A stretch of DNA of 64,000 bases, from positions 302,310-366,309 of the forward strand of contig NZ_RQVR01000001.1 of NCBI RefSeq assembly GCF_003865365.1, given 5' to 3'. The notes beneath the pieces are model-generated. The model worked only from the letters and a program-made list of their open reading frames with translations. It searched no databases and was not told the DNA's origin. Shown in pieces: positions 33,099-42,355 of this stretch (its first letter is position 1; each line of letters begins with the position of its first letter). Made by a program: the position numbers and the translations under genes. Origin of the DNA: Flavobacterium macacae. Lineage in GTDB: Bacteria > Bacteroidota > Bacteroidia > Flavobacteriales > Flavobacteriaceae.

Positions 33099-33585
33099 CT
33101 TTTATTTCGTTTAAAATTACGTATCCGTTTTTGTCTTTTTTGAGTTTTGAAAGCTTTTGCCAGCTGTTCAGATATCTTTTTTCGAAGTGGGGCATATCCT
33201 TGAAGGTTTTCCAATTTCCGCCCCATTCCCAACCGTTTTTGGCAAAAATCTTTACACATTCATACCAATCGGCAATCTTGTCATTGTCCCAGTCTTTTTT
33301 GGTATCCCAAGACGCTTCTTTTTCATCGATAATCAAACACATATCAACCGCAAAACCATAATTATGGATGGATTGTCCGCCTTTGGCATTGGTCACTTTT
33401 TTTCCAGCCAACGTTCTTCCTTTTGCATATAATAGATTTTGTTCTTCTATTGTTCGCAAGCCTTCTGTGATTCTGATTTTTGCTTTTCCGGATAATGCTT
33501 TGTCACATTCTTCAATGATGAGAGTAACTTCATCTCTGACAGAAGGATGTAAATTTGCGATTCTTTGTTTGGTAGGTTTATCCAT
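33079..33585 (-). CDS. M15-family peptidoglycan peptidase (CwlK/endolysin-like)
   Basis: This 168-residue zinc peptidase has LHPSVRDEVTLIIEECDKAL at the start and RITEGLRTIEEQNLLYAKGR near residue 40. The zinc motif SIHNYGFAVDM (His and Asp ligands) lies near residue 73 and the third ligand His in DMPHFE near 132. This is the L-Ala-D-Glu or D-Ala-type endopeptidase fold common in CwlK and phage endolysins. It has no signal peptide, which resembles phage endolysins that need another export route. It heads a four-gene unit with a lipoprotein, a small helical protein and a phospholipase. Confidence 0.88.
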   Translation of the reverse strand: MDKPTKQRIANLHPSVRDEVTLIIEECDKALSGKAKIRITEGLRTIEEQNLLYAKGRTLAGKKVTNAKGGQSIHNYGFAVDMCLIIDEKEASWDTKKDWDNDKIADWYECVKIFAKNGWEWGGNWKTFKDMPHFEKRYLNSWQKLSKLKKDKNGYVILNEIKDEKTTK

Positions 33586-33788
33586 GTAAATTTCATTATA
33601 TTCAAGACTGTTGAAACCGTAAAAAACTTTCTTATTTAAAGAATATTCTCCTACACTATTGAGATAATTCTAAATGATTTGAAAAAATTATGGTTAACTA
33701 TTTTAAAAGTAGTAATTTTTAAGATTCCTTTTTCAAAATTCTTATAATCATATATTTACAATGTCGTATTTCACAAAATCAGGGGGGT

Positions 33789-33820
33789 GTGTAAAAAAAA
33801 GCTACTCGAAAGTAGCTTTT
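33789..33820 (-). terminator. Orphan terminator hairpin on the minus strand
   Basis: AAAAGCTACT and AGTAGCTTTT form a perfect 10-bp stem with a four-base loop; on the minus strand it runs into eight T. No minus-strand gene ends just upstream of it, so it may end a small RNA between 33830 and 33920. Confidence 0.55.
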
Positions 33821-33919
33821 AAACAATCAGTTTTTTTAAAAATTATAGGGAGGCATTCATAATATCACCTCAATGATCAACCTCAATTTTGATTTTAAAT
33901 CCAATCGAGTATCAGTAAC

Positions 33920-33951
33920 AAAAAAGGCGAACATCACTGTTCGCCTTTTTT
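33920..33951. terminator. Terminator of the M1 peptidase gene
   Basis: AAAAAGGCGAACA and TGTTCGCCTTTTT form a perfect 13-bp stem with loop TCAC, T-rich on both strands. Confidence 0.88.
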
Positions 33952-33968
33952 GGTTTTAAAACTAGTTT

Positions 33969-35870
33969 TTAGTTTTTCACTTTTGCGCCATTTTCCGGAA
34001 CCGGTTTTGGATACACATTATTGTCTTTATTGGTATCTGCCATCCAATTTTCTGGGTCAATTTCAATTTTGCTGATTTGGCCCAGCGGTCTTTCTACCGT
34101 AAATTTAAAGGTCGGGTACGCCCAATCCCATCCCTTGGCAATACTTCTTTTTACGCCAGGATATTCATTTTCTTTCTCGCCATGCATCATTCGCAATGGC
34201 GCATAATACAGTTCTTTTGACCCGTCATTGTAGGTAATCATGACATCAACAGGCATTGGCATTTTACCAAGTCTTTCTAAAACCACTTCGGTTTTAGCGC
34301 CTTGGTCTCTTACTTCTTTTACGCCGTAGTCAATGGTGTTTGTGGTTTGTGTCCAGTCGACCAAATACCAGTCAAGGTTCATTCCTGAAACTTTTTCTGC
34401 TGTTCTTTTGAAATCATTTGGCGTTGGGTGCTTGAATTTGAAATCATTGTAAAATTTTTTCAATGTTTTTTTCAAGTTCTCTTGCCCAATAATATAACCC
34501 AATTGCGTTAAGAAAATTTCTCCTTTGCTGTAAGAGGAAATACTGTAGGCCATATTTACTTCAAAACGGTCGGCATGAGTTGACAAGGGTTGCTCTTTAC
34601 CCGATTGGACCAAATAGAAATAATTGCTGTAAGCGCTTTCAAAAGGATTTTTTTCTTCTTTGTTCGGCAATACTTTTGCCATAGCCAAATCAGAAATGTA
34701 AGAGGTAAAACCTTCATCCATCCATCCGTGCTTCAATTCGTTTGTTGCCAAAATATGCTGGAACCAAGAGTGTGCCATTTCATGGGCGGTAACTCCCACA
34801 AGGCTTCCGTAAGATCTTTCGCCCGTGATTAAAGTACACATTGCATACTCCATGCCACCGTCGCCACCTTGAATCACTGAGTATTGCTTGTATGGGTATT
34901 CTCCAATATTTTCATTGAAAAAAGCCAACAGCTCAGCCGTTTTTGGTTGCATCTTCTTCCAATTTTCTTTGATTTTTTTATTGTCTTTGTACAAGAAATG
35001 CAAATCTACATTGTTTGGCCCTTTGTAAACATCGTGGATATACTCTGGATCTGCAGCCCAAGAAAAATCATGAACGTTTGGAGCGTTAAAATGCCAGGTC
35101 AGCGTTTTTTGCTTACTTGGAATTTTCACTTCCACGCCCGCATCTTGGTAGCCGTATCCGATTTCATTATTATTCTGAAGATATCCAGAACCTCCTAAAA
35201 TATATTTTTTGTCAATGGTAATCTTTACATCAAAATTTCCCCAAACTCCGTGAAATTCTCTTCCGATGTAGGGATCGGCGTGCCATCCTTCAAAATCATA
35301 TTCGGCCATTTTTGGATACCATTGTGTCATTGAAAGCGCAACGCCTTCGGCACTATTTCTTCCTGAACGGCGAATTTGTTCGGGAACTTGTCCGTCAAAA
35401 TCTAAATTAAATTTCGTCTTTCCCTTTGGAGCCAATGGTTTTGCCAATTTCACCTCTAAAATGGTTCCGGAAACCGCTGTTGTTGCAGCCATGCCGTCTT
35501 GCATGAAATTTGTTACGTTTAGATAACCAATTTGGTTTGGTTTTAAAATGCTTATCCTGCTTTCTGGCTTTTTGTTTTGTTCTGGCTTGAAGCTTTTGAC
35601 CATTCTTTTGTCAGGATCCACAATAGATTGCAATCTCGCATCCATATCGCTTCCTGGCTGAAAAGCATTGTTATACAAATGAAAAAACACTTTTTTTAAG
35701 GTATCAGGAGAATTATTGGTGTAAACCAATTCTTGAGTTCCTTTATATTGGTAGGCTTTTACATCCATTGCCACGTCCATTTTATAATCAACGTGTTGCT
35801 GCCAATAACCATTTTGTGCCATTGCATTTCCTGCAAAAAGGATCATGGCGAGGAGGGAAATTTGTTTCAT
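33969..35870 (-). CDS. M1-family metallopeptidase, exported
   Basis: This 633-residue gluzincin aminopeptidase-like protein has a signal peptide ending MAQ near residue 19. An N-terminal beta-sandwich (about 25-240) is followed by the substrate motif GGMEYAM and the zinc motif HEMAHSW (residues 363-369) with the downstream Glu in NELKHGWMDEGFTSY. The C-terminal part is SAVKRT-like (PTPNDFKRTAEKVSGMNLDWYLVDW). It probably releases N-terminal amino acids in the periplasm or outside. The chosen Met starts a clean signal peptide. A terminator-like hairpin separates it from the S8 peptidase gene upstream on the same strand. Confidence 0.9.
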   Translation of the reverse strand: MKQISLLAMILFAGNAMAQNGYWQQHVDYKMDVAMDVKAYQYKGTQELVYTNNSPDTLKKVFFHLYNNAFQPGSDMDARLQSIVDPDKRMVKSFKPEQNKKPESRISILKPNQIGYLNVTNFMQDGMAATTAVSGTILEVKLAKPLAPKGKTKFNLDFDGQVPEQIRRSGRNSAEGVALSMTQWYPKMAEYDFEGWHADPYIGREFHGVWGNFDVKITIDKKYILGGSGYLQNNNEIGYGYQDAGVEVKIPSKQKTLTWHFNAPNVHDFSWAADPEYIHDVYKGPNNVDLHFLYKDNKKIKENWKKMQPKTAELLAFFNENIGEYPYKQYSVIQGGDGGMEYAMCTLITGERSYGSLVGVTAHEMAHSWFQHILATNELKHGWMDEGFTSYISDLAMAKVLPNKEEKNPFESAYSNYFYLVQSGKEQPLSTHADRFEVNMAYSISSYSKGEIFLTQLGYIIGQENLKKTLKKFYNDFKFKHPTPNDFKRTAEKVSGMNLDWYLVDWTQTTNTIDYGVKEVRDQGAKTEVVLERLGKMPMPVDVMITYNDGSKELYYAPLRMMHGEKENEYPGVKRSIAKGWDWAYPTFKFTVERPLGQISKIEIDPENWMADTNKDNNVYPKPVPENGAKVKN

Positions 35871-35888
35871 AGAATTATATATAAATAA

Positions 35889-35918
35889 AAAATGGAAGGG
35901 GAAAACCCCTCCCATTTA
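35889..35918 (-). terminator. Terminator of the S8 peptidase gene
   Basis: AAATGGAAGGGG and CCCCTCCCATTT pair with one mismatch around AAAA. The minus-strand side ends in a T-run, between the S8 stop and the M1 start. Confidence 0.7.
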
Positions 35919-35934
35919 TAGTATTTTATTCAAA

Positions 35935-37533
35935 TTATTTCTTTTTAGCCATCTGTTCAGCCATAATTAATGCATTGTAAGCATTAACCATTTTTCCTGA
36001 TTTTGATGCTTTTGAAAACGGACGTTTGTTTCCTTTTTCACCAGCAACAACCACTTCAATATTTGTGGGAACACCTGAATCCATCAAAATTTGTTTTACT
36101 TGTGGCGCCGTTAAGCTTGGGTAATATGAACGGATCAAAGCGGCAACACCGGCAACGTTTGGCGAAGCCATCGATGTTCCTTGCAGATATTTATATTGAT
36201 TGTCTGGAATAGTTGCATAAATCTGAACTCCAGGAGCAAAAACGTCCACATCTTGTGTTCCGTAGTTTGAGAATGGCGCTAATAAATCAGTACCATATTT
36301 TGGACCTAAAGCTCCAATCTTGATAACATTATTTGAGATTTCTTCAGAACCAATCCTGTCATTCGGGAAACGTTCTGCAGTATCTAAATCTGTTGACTCG
36401 TTACCTGCTGCAAGAACTACTAAAACATCTTTTTCAGCAGCATATTTTAAAGCTTCATAAACCCATTCTTTTTGTGGAGAATATCCTTTTCCAAAACTTC
36501 CATTAATTATTTTTGCGCCGTTATCCACTGCATAACGAATTCCAAGTGCGATATCTTTATCATACTCATCTCCATCTGGCACAGCTCTAACTGCCATGAT
36601 TTGAACGTTATTTGCAACACCGTCACCACCTAAATCATTTCCTCTTACTTGAGCAATAATTCCAGCAACGTGTGTTCCATGCAACGCTCCGTCTTTCACA
36701 GGCCCTACAACATCATTGTTACCATATTTTGTGTCTGTAATATCATCAGGATTGTCTCCAACAATTTTTCTTCCATCGAATTCAAGGTTTAAGTTGTATT
36801 CCAATTGGTTGTCGAAATGCTGTTTTGCTTCTTTGATTTGCTCGTCAAATTTATCTTTTGGCGTAGCCGTTAAAATTTGAACAAATCTTGGTTGTACTTG
36901 CGTTATCTGAGGATTTGTTGATTTTAAAGCTTTCAAATCTTCAACGGAGTAATTCTCTTTTTTTAATTCAGCTCTGATCGCTTTATCAGCATTGTATAAA
37001 AAGTCATACTGCTGTTTTGCAGCCATTGCTTCTTGTACTTCTTTATCAAATTCAGCTTTTGCTCTTTTATACGTATCAGATCCGTCATTTCCTTTCTTTA
37101 CGATTCTGGTCATCTCAAGATTTTCCCCATTGATGTCACCTAAAAAGTTCCACCCGTGGATATCGTCAACGTATCCGTTGTTATCATCATCAATTCCGTT
37201 TCCAGGAATTTCTTTAGTATTGGTCCAGATTACCGCTTTTAAATCTTCGTGCTCAATGTCCACTCCTGAGTCAACAACACCCACAATCACTTTTGTTCCT
37301 TTTTTGTTTTTAATAAGCTCAGCATAAGCTTTATCCACACTCATTCCTGGAATTGTATCCTTAAGAATGTCTAAATGACTCCATCTTTTTAAGTCATCCT
37401 CTTTAATCGGACCATTTTTTAAAGCAATCGTTTCAATGTTTGCAATTGGGGCCATTGCCGTTTTTGAAGCTCCACAACTAGCTAGTACCAAAGCAGATAA
37501 AAGCGTAAGCGACGAGGTTTTAATTATATTCAT
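35935..37533 (-). CDS. S8-family subtilisin-like peptidase, lipoprotein
   Basis: This 532-residue protein has signal/lipobox LASC at residues 17-20, so it should be lipid-anchored. The catalytic triad is visible: Asp88 in VVDSGVD, His285 in HGTHVAG and Ser454 in GTSMASP. Between Asp and His lies an insertion of about 150 residues rich in Lys/Glu, common in Bacteroidetes S8 proteins. There is no C-terminal sorting domain. It probably degrades proteins at the cell surface or in the periplasm. Promoter elements TTG, 23 bp, TATTTTTG lie just upstream. The M1 peptidase gene follows. Confidence 0.93.
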   Translation of the reverse strand: MNIIKTSSLTLLSALVLASCGASKTAMAPIANIETIALKNGPIKEDDLKRWSHLDILKDTIPGMSVDKAYAELIKNKKGTKVIVGVVDSGVDIEHEDLKAVIWTNTKEIPGNGIDDDNNGYVDDIHGWNFLGDINGENLEMTRIVKKGNDGSDTYKRAKAEFDKEVQEAMAAKQQYDFLYNADKAIRAELKKENYSVEDLKALKSTNPQITQVQPRFVQILTATPKDKFDEQIKEAKQHFDNQLEYNLNLEFDGRKIVGDNPDDITDTKYGNNDVVGPVKDGALHGTHVAGIIAQVRGNDLGGDGVANNVQIMAVRAVPDGDEYDKDIALGIRYAVDNGAKIINGSFGKGYSPQKEWVYEALKYAAEKDVLVVLAAGNESTDLDTAERFPNDRIGSEEISNNVIKIGALGPKYGTDLLAPFSNYGTQDVDVFAPGVQIYATIPDNQYKYLQGTSMASPNVAGVAALIRSYYPSLTAPQVKQILMDSGVPTNIEVVVAGEKGNKRPFSKASKSGKMVNAYNALIMAEQMAKKK

Positions 37534-37565
37534 CTTTAAGTTAATTTTAATTTCTTTTAATTGGT

Positions 37566-37599
37566 CAAAAATAGCATCTCTTTGTTACAAACTTATCAA
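37566..37599 (-). promoter_or_regulatory. Promoter of the S8 peptidase gene
   Basis: On the minus strand there is a TTG (37599-37597), a 23-bp spacer and TATTTTTG (37573-37566), with the start codon 32 nt downstream. Confidence 0.55.
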
Positions 37600-37664
37600 T
37601 AATTAACTTTATTTTAGAGTAAAGCCTGATAAAGGTGTTGCAAAATATAAATTAAAGCAGCAGT

Positions 37665-38522
37665 TTACAGAATTTCCTCACAAGAAAAAACTTCCTTCAC
37701 TCGAACGCCTTTTTCGGTATTTTCTACTGTGATAATCTGATTGTGCGCATCGTGTTCCAACCACAGATAATAATTGTTTTCAGCCGCTTCTGTCAAAAAT
37801 TTTGCTTTTTCAGGCATTGTCAACAGCGGACGCGTGTCATAACCCATCACATAAGGCAACGGCAAATGTCCGGCTGTGGGCAATAAGTCCGCCATAAAAC
37901 AAATAGTTTTGCCTTGGTATTGAATCTTCGGAATCATCATTTTTTCGGTATGTCCATCGGCGAAGAAAATATCAAAACCCAATTCAGAATTTTTAAGCAA
38001 ATCGCCTTCGGGTCTTTTTATAAAATTTAATTGCCCGCTTTCTTGCATCGGCAGAATATTTTCGGCCAAAAAAGAAGCCTTCTCTCTTGCATTTGGTTGT
38101 ACAGCCCAATCCCAATGGCTGTCGTTGCTCCAGAATTTTGCATTCTTAAAGGCAACTTCATAACCTGTTTTGTCTTTGTTCCAGATCACGCTGCCGCCAC
38201 AATGGTCAAAATGCAAATGCGTCATGAAAACATCAGTAATATCATCTCGGTGAAAACCATATTTTTTTAATGATTTGTCAATGGAATGGTTTCCCCAAAG
38301 CGAATAATACCCAAAAAATTTCTCAGATTGTTTGTCGCCCATCCCGGTATCGATTAAAATCAAGCGATTTCCATCTTCGATTAAAAGACATCTTGTCGCA
38401 ATATCGATAAGGTTGTTTTCGTCAGCCGGATTGGTTTTGTTCCAAATGGTTTTTGGCACCACGCCAAACATAGCGCCACCGTCCAATTTAAAATTCCCGG
38501 ATTCAATTGGATATAATTTCAT
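37665..38522 (-). CDS. Metallo-beta-lactamase-fold hydrolase
   Basis: In this 285-residue protein the two-metal motif THLHFDHCGG (His102, His104, Asp106, His107) and later ADGHTEKMM and LEHDAHN supply the remaining ligand candidates. This matches the MBL-fold hydrolases related to quorum-quenching lactonases and glyoxalase II. There is no signal peptide, so it is cytosolic. The Met preceding KLYPIESGNFKLDGG is chosen because that block is conserved, whereas the 21 upstream codons are not. It is divergent from the SDR gene; the substrate is unknown. Confidence 0.88.
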   Translation of the reverse strand: MKLYPIESGNFKLDGGAMFGVVPKTIWNKTNPADENNLIDIATRCLLIEDGNRLILIDTGMGDKQSEKFFGYYSLWGNHSIDKSLKKYGFHRDDITDVFMTHLHFDHCGGSVIWNKDKTGYEVAFKNAKFWSNDSHWDWAVQPNAREKASFLAENILPMQESGQLNFIKRPEGDLLKNSELGFDIFFADGHTEKMMIPKIQYQGKTICFMADLLPTAGHLPLPYVMGYDTRPLLTMPEKAKFLTEAAENNYYLWLEHDAHNQIITVENTEKGVRVKEVFSCEEIL

Positions 38523-38710
38523 TTTTTGAATTTTTAAATTAGCGTAAATATAGTACATTAGAATTTCAGCCGAAAATCGAGCCAAAATTTATCCTGAAAG
38601 TACCAAAAAATTATTGCCTCATATTGAGTATAAAGTGTTGTTAATTAACGATTAGTTAAAAGAGAAAGTTTTATTTCTTCGTAATTTTAAGAAAATAAAA
38701 ATCACAAAAA

Positions 38711-39502
38711 ATGAGTACTTTCAAAGGAAAAACAATAGTTATTACAGGAGCTGGAATGGGCTTGGGGCTTGCAACGAGTAAAGTTCTGGCACAAAAAGGA
38801 GCCAATCTTTCAATAGTAGATTATAACGAAGAGGCTTTAGAAAAAGCTAAAAAAGAAATCCAAGCGATTGCTCCAGAAGCAAAAATTTTAACGATAGTTG
38901 CGGATGTTTCAGATGAAGAAGCGGTAAAAAATTATGTTGCAAAAACAGTTTCAGAATTTGGAACTATCGACGGATTTTACAACAATGCTGGTATCGAAGG
39001 AAAACAGGCACCTTTGGTGGATTATGATGTAAACGTATTTAAAAAAGTAATCGACATCAATTTAATGGGAGTTTATTACGGTTTAAAACATGTGATTCCG
39101 GTGATGCAGAAAAACGGTGGCGGAAAAATCGTAAACGTAGCTTCGGTTGGAGGAATTCGAGGCGTTGTCAATCAAATGCCTTATGTTGCCAGCAAACATG
39201 CGGTTTCAGGAATGACAAAAAACGCAGCAATTGAATATGGAAGAGACGGAATTTATACCAACGCTATTGCTCCCGGAGCTATTTTAACGCCAATGGTTGC
39301 CGAAGCTTTTAAACAAGTAAATCCAGCTGATCCAAAAGCAGCTGAAAAAGAATATGCACAAAGAAATCCTACGAGAAAATTGGGTGATCCAGAAAATGTT
39401 GGAAATTTGGTTGCCTTTTTATTAAGCGAAGAATGCCAATATGTAAACGGCCAAACGATTGCCATCGATGGCGGGGAATCCAACCTTTATGGGAATTCAT
39501 AA
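38711..39502 (+). CDS. Short-chain dehydrogenase/reductase
   Basis: This 263-residue classical SDR has the NAD(P)-binding motif TGAGMGLGLA (residues 12-21), an acidic residue after strand 2 (VDYNEE, suggesting NAD preference), NNAGIEG near residue 92, the catalytic Ser in VNVASVGG, and YVASKHAVSG with the Tyr and Lys. The C-terminus has the GQTIAIDGG block. It resembles the glucose-1-dehydrogenase/3-oxoacyl-ACP-reductase-like group, but the substrate cannot be fixed. A terminator follows and the suf genes start 170 bp downstream. Confidence 0.9.
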   Translation: MSTFKGKTIVITGAGMGLGLATSKVLAQKGANLSIVDYNEEALEKAKKEIQAIAPEAKILTIVADVSDEEAVKNYVAKTVSEFGTIDGFYNNAGIEGKQAPLVDYDVNVFKKVIDINLMGVYYGLKHVIPVMQKNGGGKIVNVASVGGIRGVVNQMPYVASKHAVSGMTKNAAIEYGRDGIYTNAIAPGAILTPMVAEAFKQVNPADPKAAEKEYAQRNPTRKLGDPENVGNLVAFLLSEECQYVNGQTIAIDGGESNLYGNS

Positions 39503-39525
39503 AATAGTTTAAGCAGTTGATTTTG

Positions 39526-39559
39526 AAACGGATGATAGTAAAAACTGTCATCCGTTTTT
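39526..39559 (+). terminator. Terminator of the SDR gene
   Basis: AAACGGATGA and TCATCCGTTTTT pair, extended by AGT/ACT around AAAA, with a T-run. Confidence 0.82.
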
Positions 39560-39631
39560 GGTTATAAACAAATTCTATGCACTTATCCGTTATAATAATG
39601 TTAGCGATTATGTAAAAAACTAAATAAGGCG

Positions 39632-39639
39632 TATCTTTG
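39632..39639 (+). promoter_or_regulatory. -7 element of the suf operon promoter
   Basis: TATCTTTG fits TAnnTTTG, 30 nt before the sufA ATG. A short palindrome TTAGACTAA (39648-39656) lies in the leader and could be an operator, but it is weaker than the dyads of the haem locus. Confidence 0.5.
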
Positions 39640-39669
39640 CAAATTAATTAGACTAAATTTAAATACACT

Positions 39670-39999
39670 ATGATAAAGGTATCTGATTCAGCAAGTAAAA
39701 AAATCGTCAATATGATGGAAGAAGACGGTTTTGATGCTTCCATAGATTACGTTCGAGTAGGCGTAAAAAGTGGCGGTTGTTCTGGATTGTCTTATGAACT
39801 TAAATTCGATAAAGAATTAGGCGAAAGCGATAAAGTTTTTGAAGACAATAATGTGAAAATTGCCGTAGAAAAGAAATCGTTTTTGTACTTGGCCGGAACC
39901 ATTCTTGAATATTCAGGAGGTTTGAACGGAAAAGGTTTTGTTTTCAATAATCCAAACGCAAGCAGAACTTGCGGATGTGGAGAATCATTTTCATTGTAA
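39670..39999 (+). CDS. sufA: A-type Fe-S carrier (HesB/IscA/SufA family)
   Basis: This 109-residue protein has the three ligand cysteines: one in SGGCSGLSY near residue 38 and two in the C-terminal RTCGCGESFSL. A-type carriers receive clusters from the SufBCD scaffold and pass them to apoproteins in the cytosol. It is the first gene of sufABCD, with a 60-bp gap to sufB that contains a long hairpin. The name sufA is based on position with sufBCD. Confidence 0.9.
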   Translation: MIKVSDSASKKIVNMMEEDGFDASIDYVRVGVKSGGCSGLSYELKFDKELGESDKVFEDNNVKIAVEKKSFLYLAGTILEYSGGLNGKGFVFNNPNASRTCGCGESFSL

Positions 40000-40010
40000 A
40001 ATTCCAATTT

Positions 40011-40043
40011 AACTCTTTCAGAGTTTTAAGCTCTGAAAAAGTT
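40011..40043 (+). promoter_or_regulatory. Hairpin in the sufA-sufB spacer
   Basis: AACTCTTTCAGAG and CTCTGAAAAAGTT pair at 12 of 13 positions around a 7-nt loop. No T-run follows, so it is more likely an mRNA-processing or stabilising structure than a terminator. Confidence 0.55.
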
Positions 40044-40059
40044 AATTAAAAAAATAAAA

Positions 40060-41508
40060 ATGTCAAAATACACAGAAGACGATTTAAAAATCGAGCTTGA
40101 AAATAAAGAATACGAATACGGATTTTATACCGATATTGAATCGGAGACGTTTCCTATCGGCTTAAACGAAGATATTGTTCGCGCGATTTCAAAAAAGAAA
40201 GACGAGCCACAATGGATGACAGATTGGAGAATCGAAGCCTTTCGCGCTTGGCAAGAAATGATCGAGCCAGAATGGGCCAACGTTCATTATAAAAAACCTG
40301 ATTTTCAAGCCATTGCTTATTATTCAGCACCAAAATCAGTGGACCCAAACAAAACGTTAGATGATGTGGATCCAGATCTTTTGGAAATGTACAAAAAACT
40401 TGGGATCTCTATCGACGAGCAGAAAATGATGAACAATGTCGCAATGGATATTGTGGTCGATTCGGTTTCAGTTGCCACGACTTTCAAAAAGACTTTGGCC
40501 GAAAAAGGAATTATTTTCTGTCCGATTTCTGAAGCGATAAAAGAACATCCAGAATTGGTGAAAAAATATTTGGGTACAGTCGTGCCACAGAAAGATAATT
40601 TCTACGCAGCGTTGAATTCAGCTGTTTTCTCTGACGGAAGTTTCTGTTATATTCCAAAAGGCGTTCGTTGTCCGATGGAATTATCAACGTATTTCCGAAT
40701 CAACCAAGCAGGAACAGGACAGTTTGAAAGAACCCTTGTTATTGCTGACGAAGGAAGTTATGTTTCGTATTTGGAAGGCTGTACGGCGCCATCGCGTGAT
40801 GAAAACCAATTGCACGCAGCGGTTGTGGAATTGATTGCAATGGACGATGCTGAAATTAAATATTCAACGGTTCAAAACTGGTTCCCAGGAAACAAAGAAG
40901 GAAAAGGCGGAGTTTATAACTTTGTGACAAAGCGAGGTTTGTGTGAGAAAAACGCAAAAATTTCTTGGACACAGGTTGAAACAGGTTCTGCCGTAACTTG
41001 GAAATATCCTTCTTGTATTTTAAAAGGAGACAATTCGGTTGGAGAATTTTATTCGATTGCGGTAACCAACAATTTCCAACAAGCCGATACCGGAACCAAG
41101 ATGATTCACTTGGGGAAAAATACAAAATCAACGATTATTTCGAAAGGAATTTCTGCTGGAAAATCGCAAAATAGCTACCGTGGATTGGTTCAAATTAGTT
41201 CAAGAGCCGACAACGCGAGAAACTTTTCACAGTGTGATTCGTTGTTGATGGGAAATATTTGCGGAGCACATACTTTTCCATATATCGAATCAAAAAATCC
41301 TTCGGCAAAAATAGAACACGAAGCAACAACCAGTAAAATTGGCGAAGACCAAGTTTTCTATTGCAACCAAAGAGGAATTCCAACTGAAAAAGCGATTGCA
41401 TTGATTGTAAACGGTTTCAGTAAAGAGGTTTTGAATAAACTTCCTATGGAATTTGCTGTTGAAGCACAAAAATTATTAGAAATTTCTCTTGAAGGTTCGG
41501 TAGGTTAA
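40060..41508 (+). CDS. sufB: Fe-S cluster assembly scaffold protein SufB
   Basis: This 482-residue protein forms the SufBC2D complex, in which a new cluster is built using sulfur from SufS-SufE. Typical blocks are the [11 protein letters not shown] and [12 protein letters not shown] region, [73 protein letters not shown], and the C-terminal [22 protein letters not shown] with the conserved Cys and Glu/His. Length is standard. It is followed by sufC after 33 bp. Confidence 0.97.
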   Translation: MSKYTEDDLKIELENKEYEYGFYTDIESETFPIGLNEDIVRAISKKKDEPQWMTDWRIEAFRAWQEMIEPEWANVHYKKPDFQAIAYYSAPKSVDPNKTLDDVDPDLLEMYKKLGISIDEQKMMNNVAMDIVVDSVSVATTFKKTLAEKGIIFCPISEAIKEHPELVKKYLGTVVPQKDNFYAALNSAVFSDGSFCYIPKGVRCPMELSTYFRINQAGTGQFERTLVIADEGSYVSYLEGCTAPSRDENQLHAAVVELIAMDDAEIKYSTVQNWFPGNKEGKGGVYNFVTKRGLCEKNAKISWTQVETGSAVTWKYPSCILKGDNSVGEFYSIAVTNNFQQADTGTKMIHLGKNTKSTIISKGISAGKSQNSYRGLVQISSRADNARNFSQCDSLLMGNICGAHTFPYIESKNPSAKIEHEATTSKIGEDQVFYCNQRGIPTEKAIALIVNGFSKEVLNKLPMEFAVEAQKLLEISLEGSVG

Positions 41509-41541
41509 TCTTTAAAGACTTTATAAAACACAAAAATTACA

Positions 41542-42288
41542 ATGTTAAGTATAAAAAATTTACACGCTGGAATTGAAGATAAGGATATCTTAAAAGGAAT
41601 CAATCTTGAAGTAAAAGCGGGCGAAGTTCACGCAATTATGGGACCGAATGGTTCTGGAAAAAGTACACTTTCTGCAGTAATCGCAGGAAACGAACATTAT
41701 GAAGTTACAAACGGTTCTGTGGAATTGGATGGCGAAGATTTAGCGGATTTGGCTCCGGAAGAAAGAGCGCACAAAGGCGTTTTTCTTTCGTTTCAATATC
41801 CTGTTGAAATTCCTGGAGTTTCGGTTACGAACTTTATGAAAACGGCCATCAATGAAAGCAGAAAAGCAAAAGGTCTGGAAGAAATGCCAGCCAACGAAAT
41901 GCTGAAATTAATCCGTGAGAAATCTGAGTTATTGGAAATCGACCGTAAATTCTTGTCTCGTTCCTTAAACGAAGGTTTTTCGGGGGGAGAGAAAAAGAGA
42001 AACGAGATTTTTCAATTGGCGATGCTGGAACCAAAATTGGCAATTCTTGATGAAACCGATTCTGGTTTGGATATCGATGCTTTGAGAATTGTGGCAAACG
42101 GTGTGAATAAGTTGAAAAGTGAAAACAACGCCATCATCGTAATCACGCACTATCAAAGACTTTTGGATTATATTGTTCCTGATTTCGTCCACGTTTTATA
42201 TAACGGAAAAATCGTGAAATCAGGCGGAAAAGAATTGGCTTACGAACTGGAAGAAAAAGGTTACGACTGGATTAAAGCCGAAAATTAG
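41542..42288 (+). CDS. sufC: Fe-S assembly ATPase SufC
   Basis: This 248-residue ABC-type ATPase has Walker A GPNGSGKST (residues 34-42), the signature FSGGEKKRNE near residue 146 (the SufC variant of LSGGQ), Walker B LAILDETDSGLDID near 166 and the switch His in VITHYQRLLDYI. It powers the conformational change of SufBD. There is no membrane partner, as expected for this family. The gap to sufD holds a short tandem repeat. Confidence 0.97.
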   Translation: MLSIKNLHAGIEDKDILKGINLEVKAGEVHAIMGPNGSGKSTLSAVIAGNEHYEVTNGSVELDGEDLADLAPEERAHKGVFLSFQYPVEIPGVSVTNFMKTAINESRKAKGLEEMPANEMLKLIREKSELLEIDRKFLSRSLNEGFSGGEKKRNEIFQLAMLEPKLAILDETDSGLDIDALRIVANGVNKLKSENNAIIVITHYQRLLDYIVPDFVHVLYNGKIVKSGGKELAYELEEKGYDWIKAEN

Positions 42289-42317
42289 TTAGCAGTTACA
42301 GTTAGTAGTTTGCGAAA

Positions 42318-42349
42318 ACTCATAACTCATAACTTATAACTCATAACTA
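42318..42349. repeat. Short tandem repeat between sufC and sufD
   Basis: The spacer has about four imperfect copies of an ATAACTC/ATAACTT unit (ACTCATAACTCATAACTT, then ATAACTCATAACT). Such repeats are frequent in flavobacterial intergenic DNA and no function is apparent. Confidence 0.6.
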
Positions 42350-42355
42350 AACACA

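Larger units (their letters stand above)
33586..33968. other. Intergenic stretch with two hairpins and no gene
   Basis: No coding frame is convincing. The stretch holds the upstream region of the M15 operon (minus), an orphan hairpin at 33797-33820 and the M1 peptidase terminator at 33920-33951. Confidence 0.5.

Noticed and set aside
32906..33361. A 151-codon plus-strand frame opposite the M15 peptidase and lipoprotein genes
   Set aside because: It lies antisense to two genes with clear family or signal features and has no recognisable domain.
33657..33676. A sequence resembling the haem operator upstream of the M15 operon
   Set aside because: On the minus strand only one arm (ATTTAGAATTA) matches; the second arm is broken and no promoter box is placed next to it.
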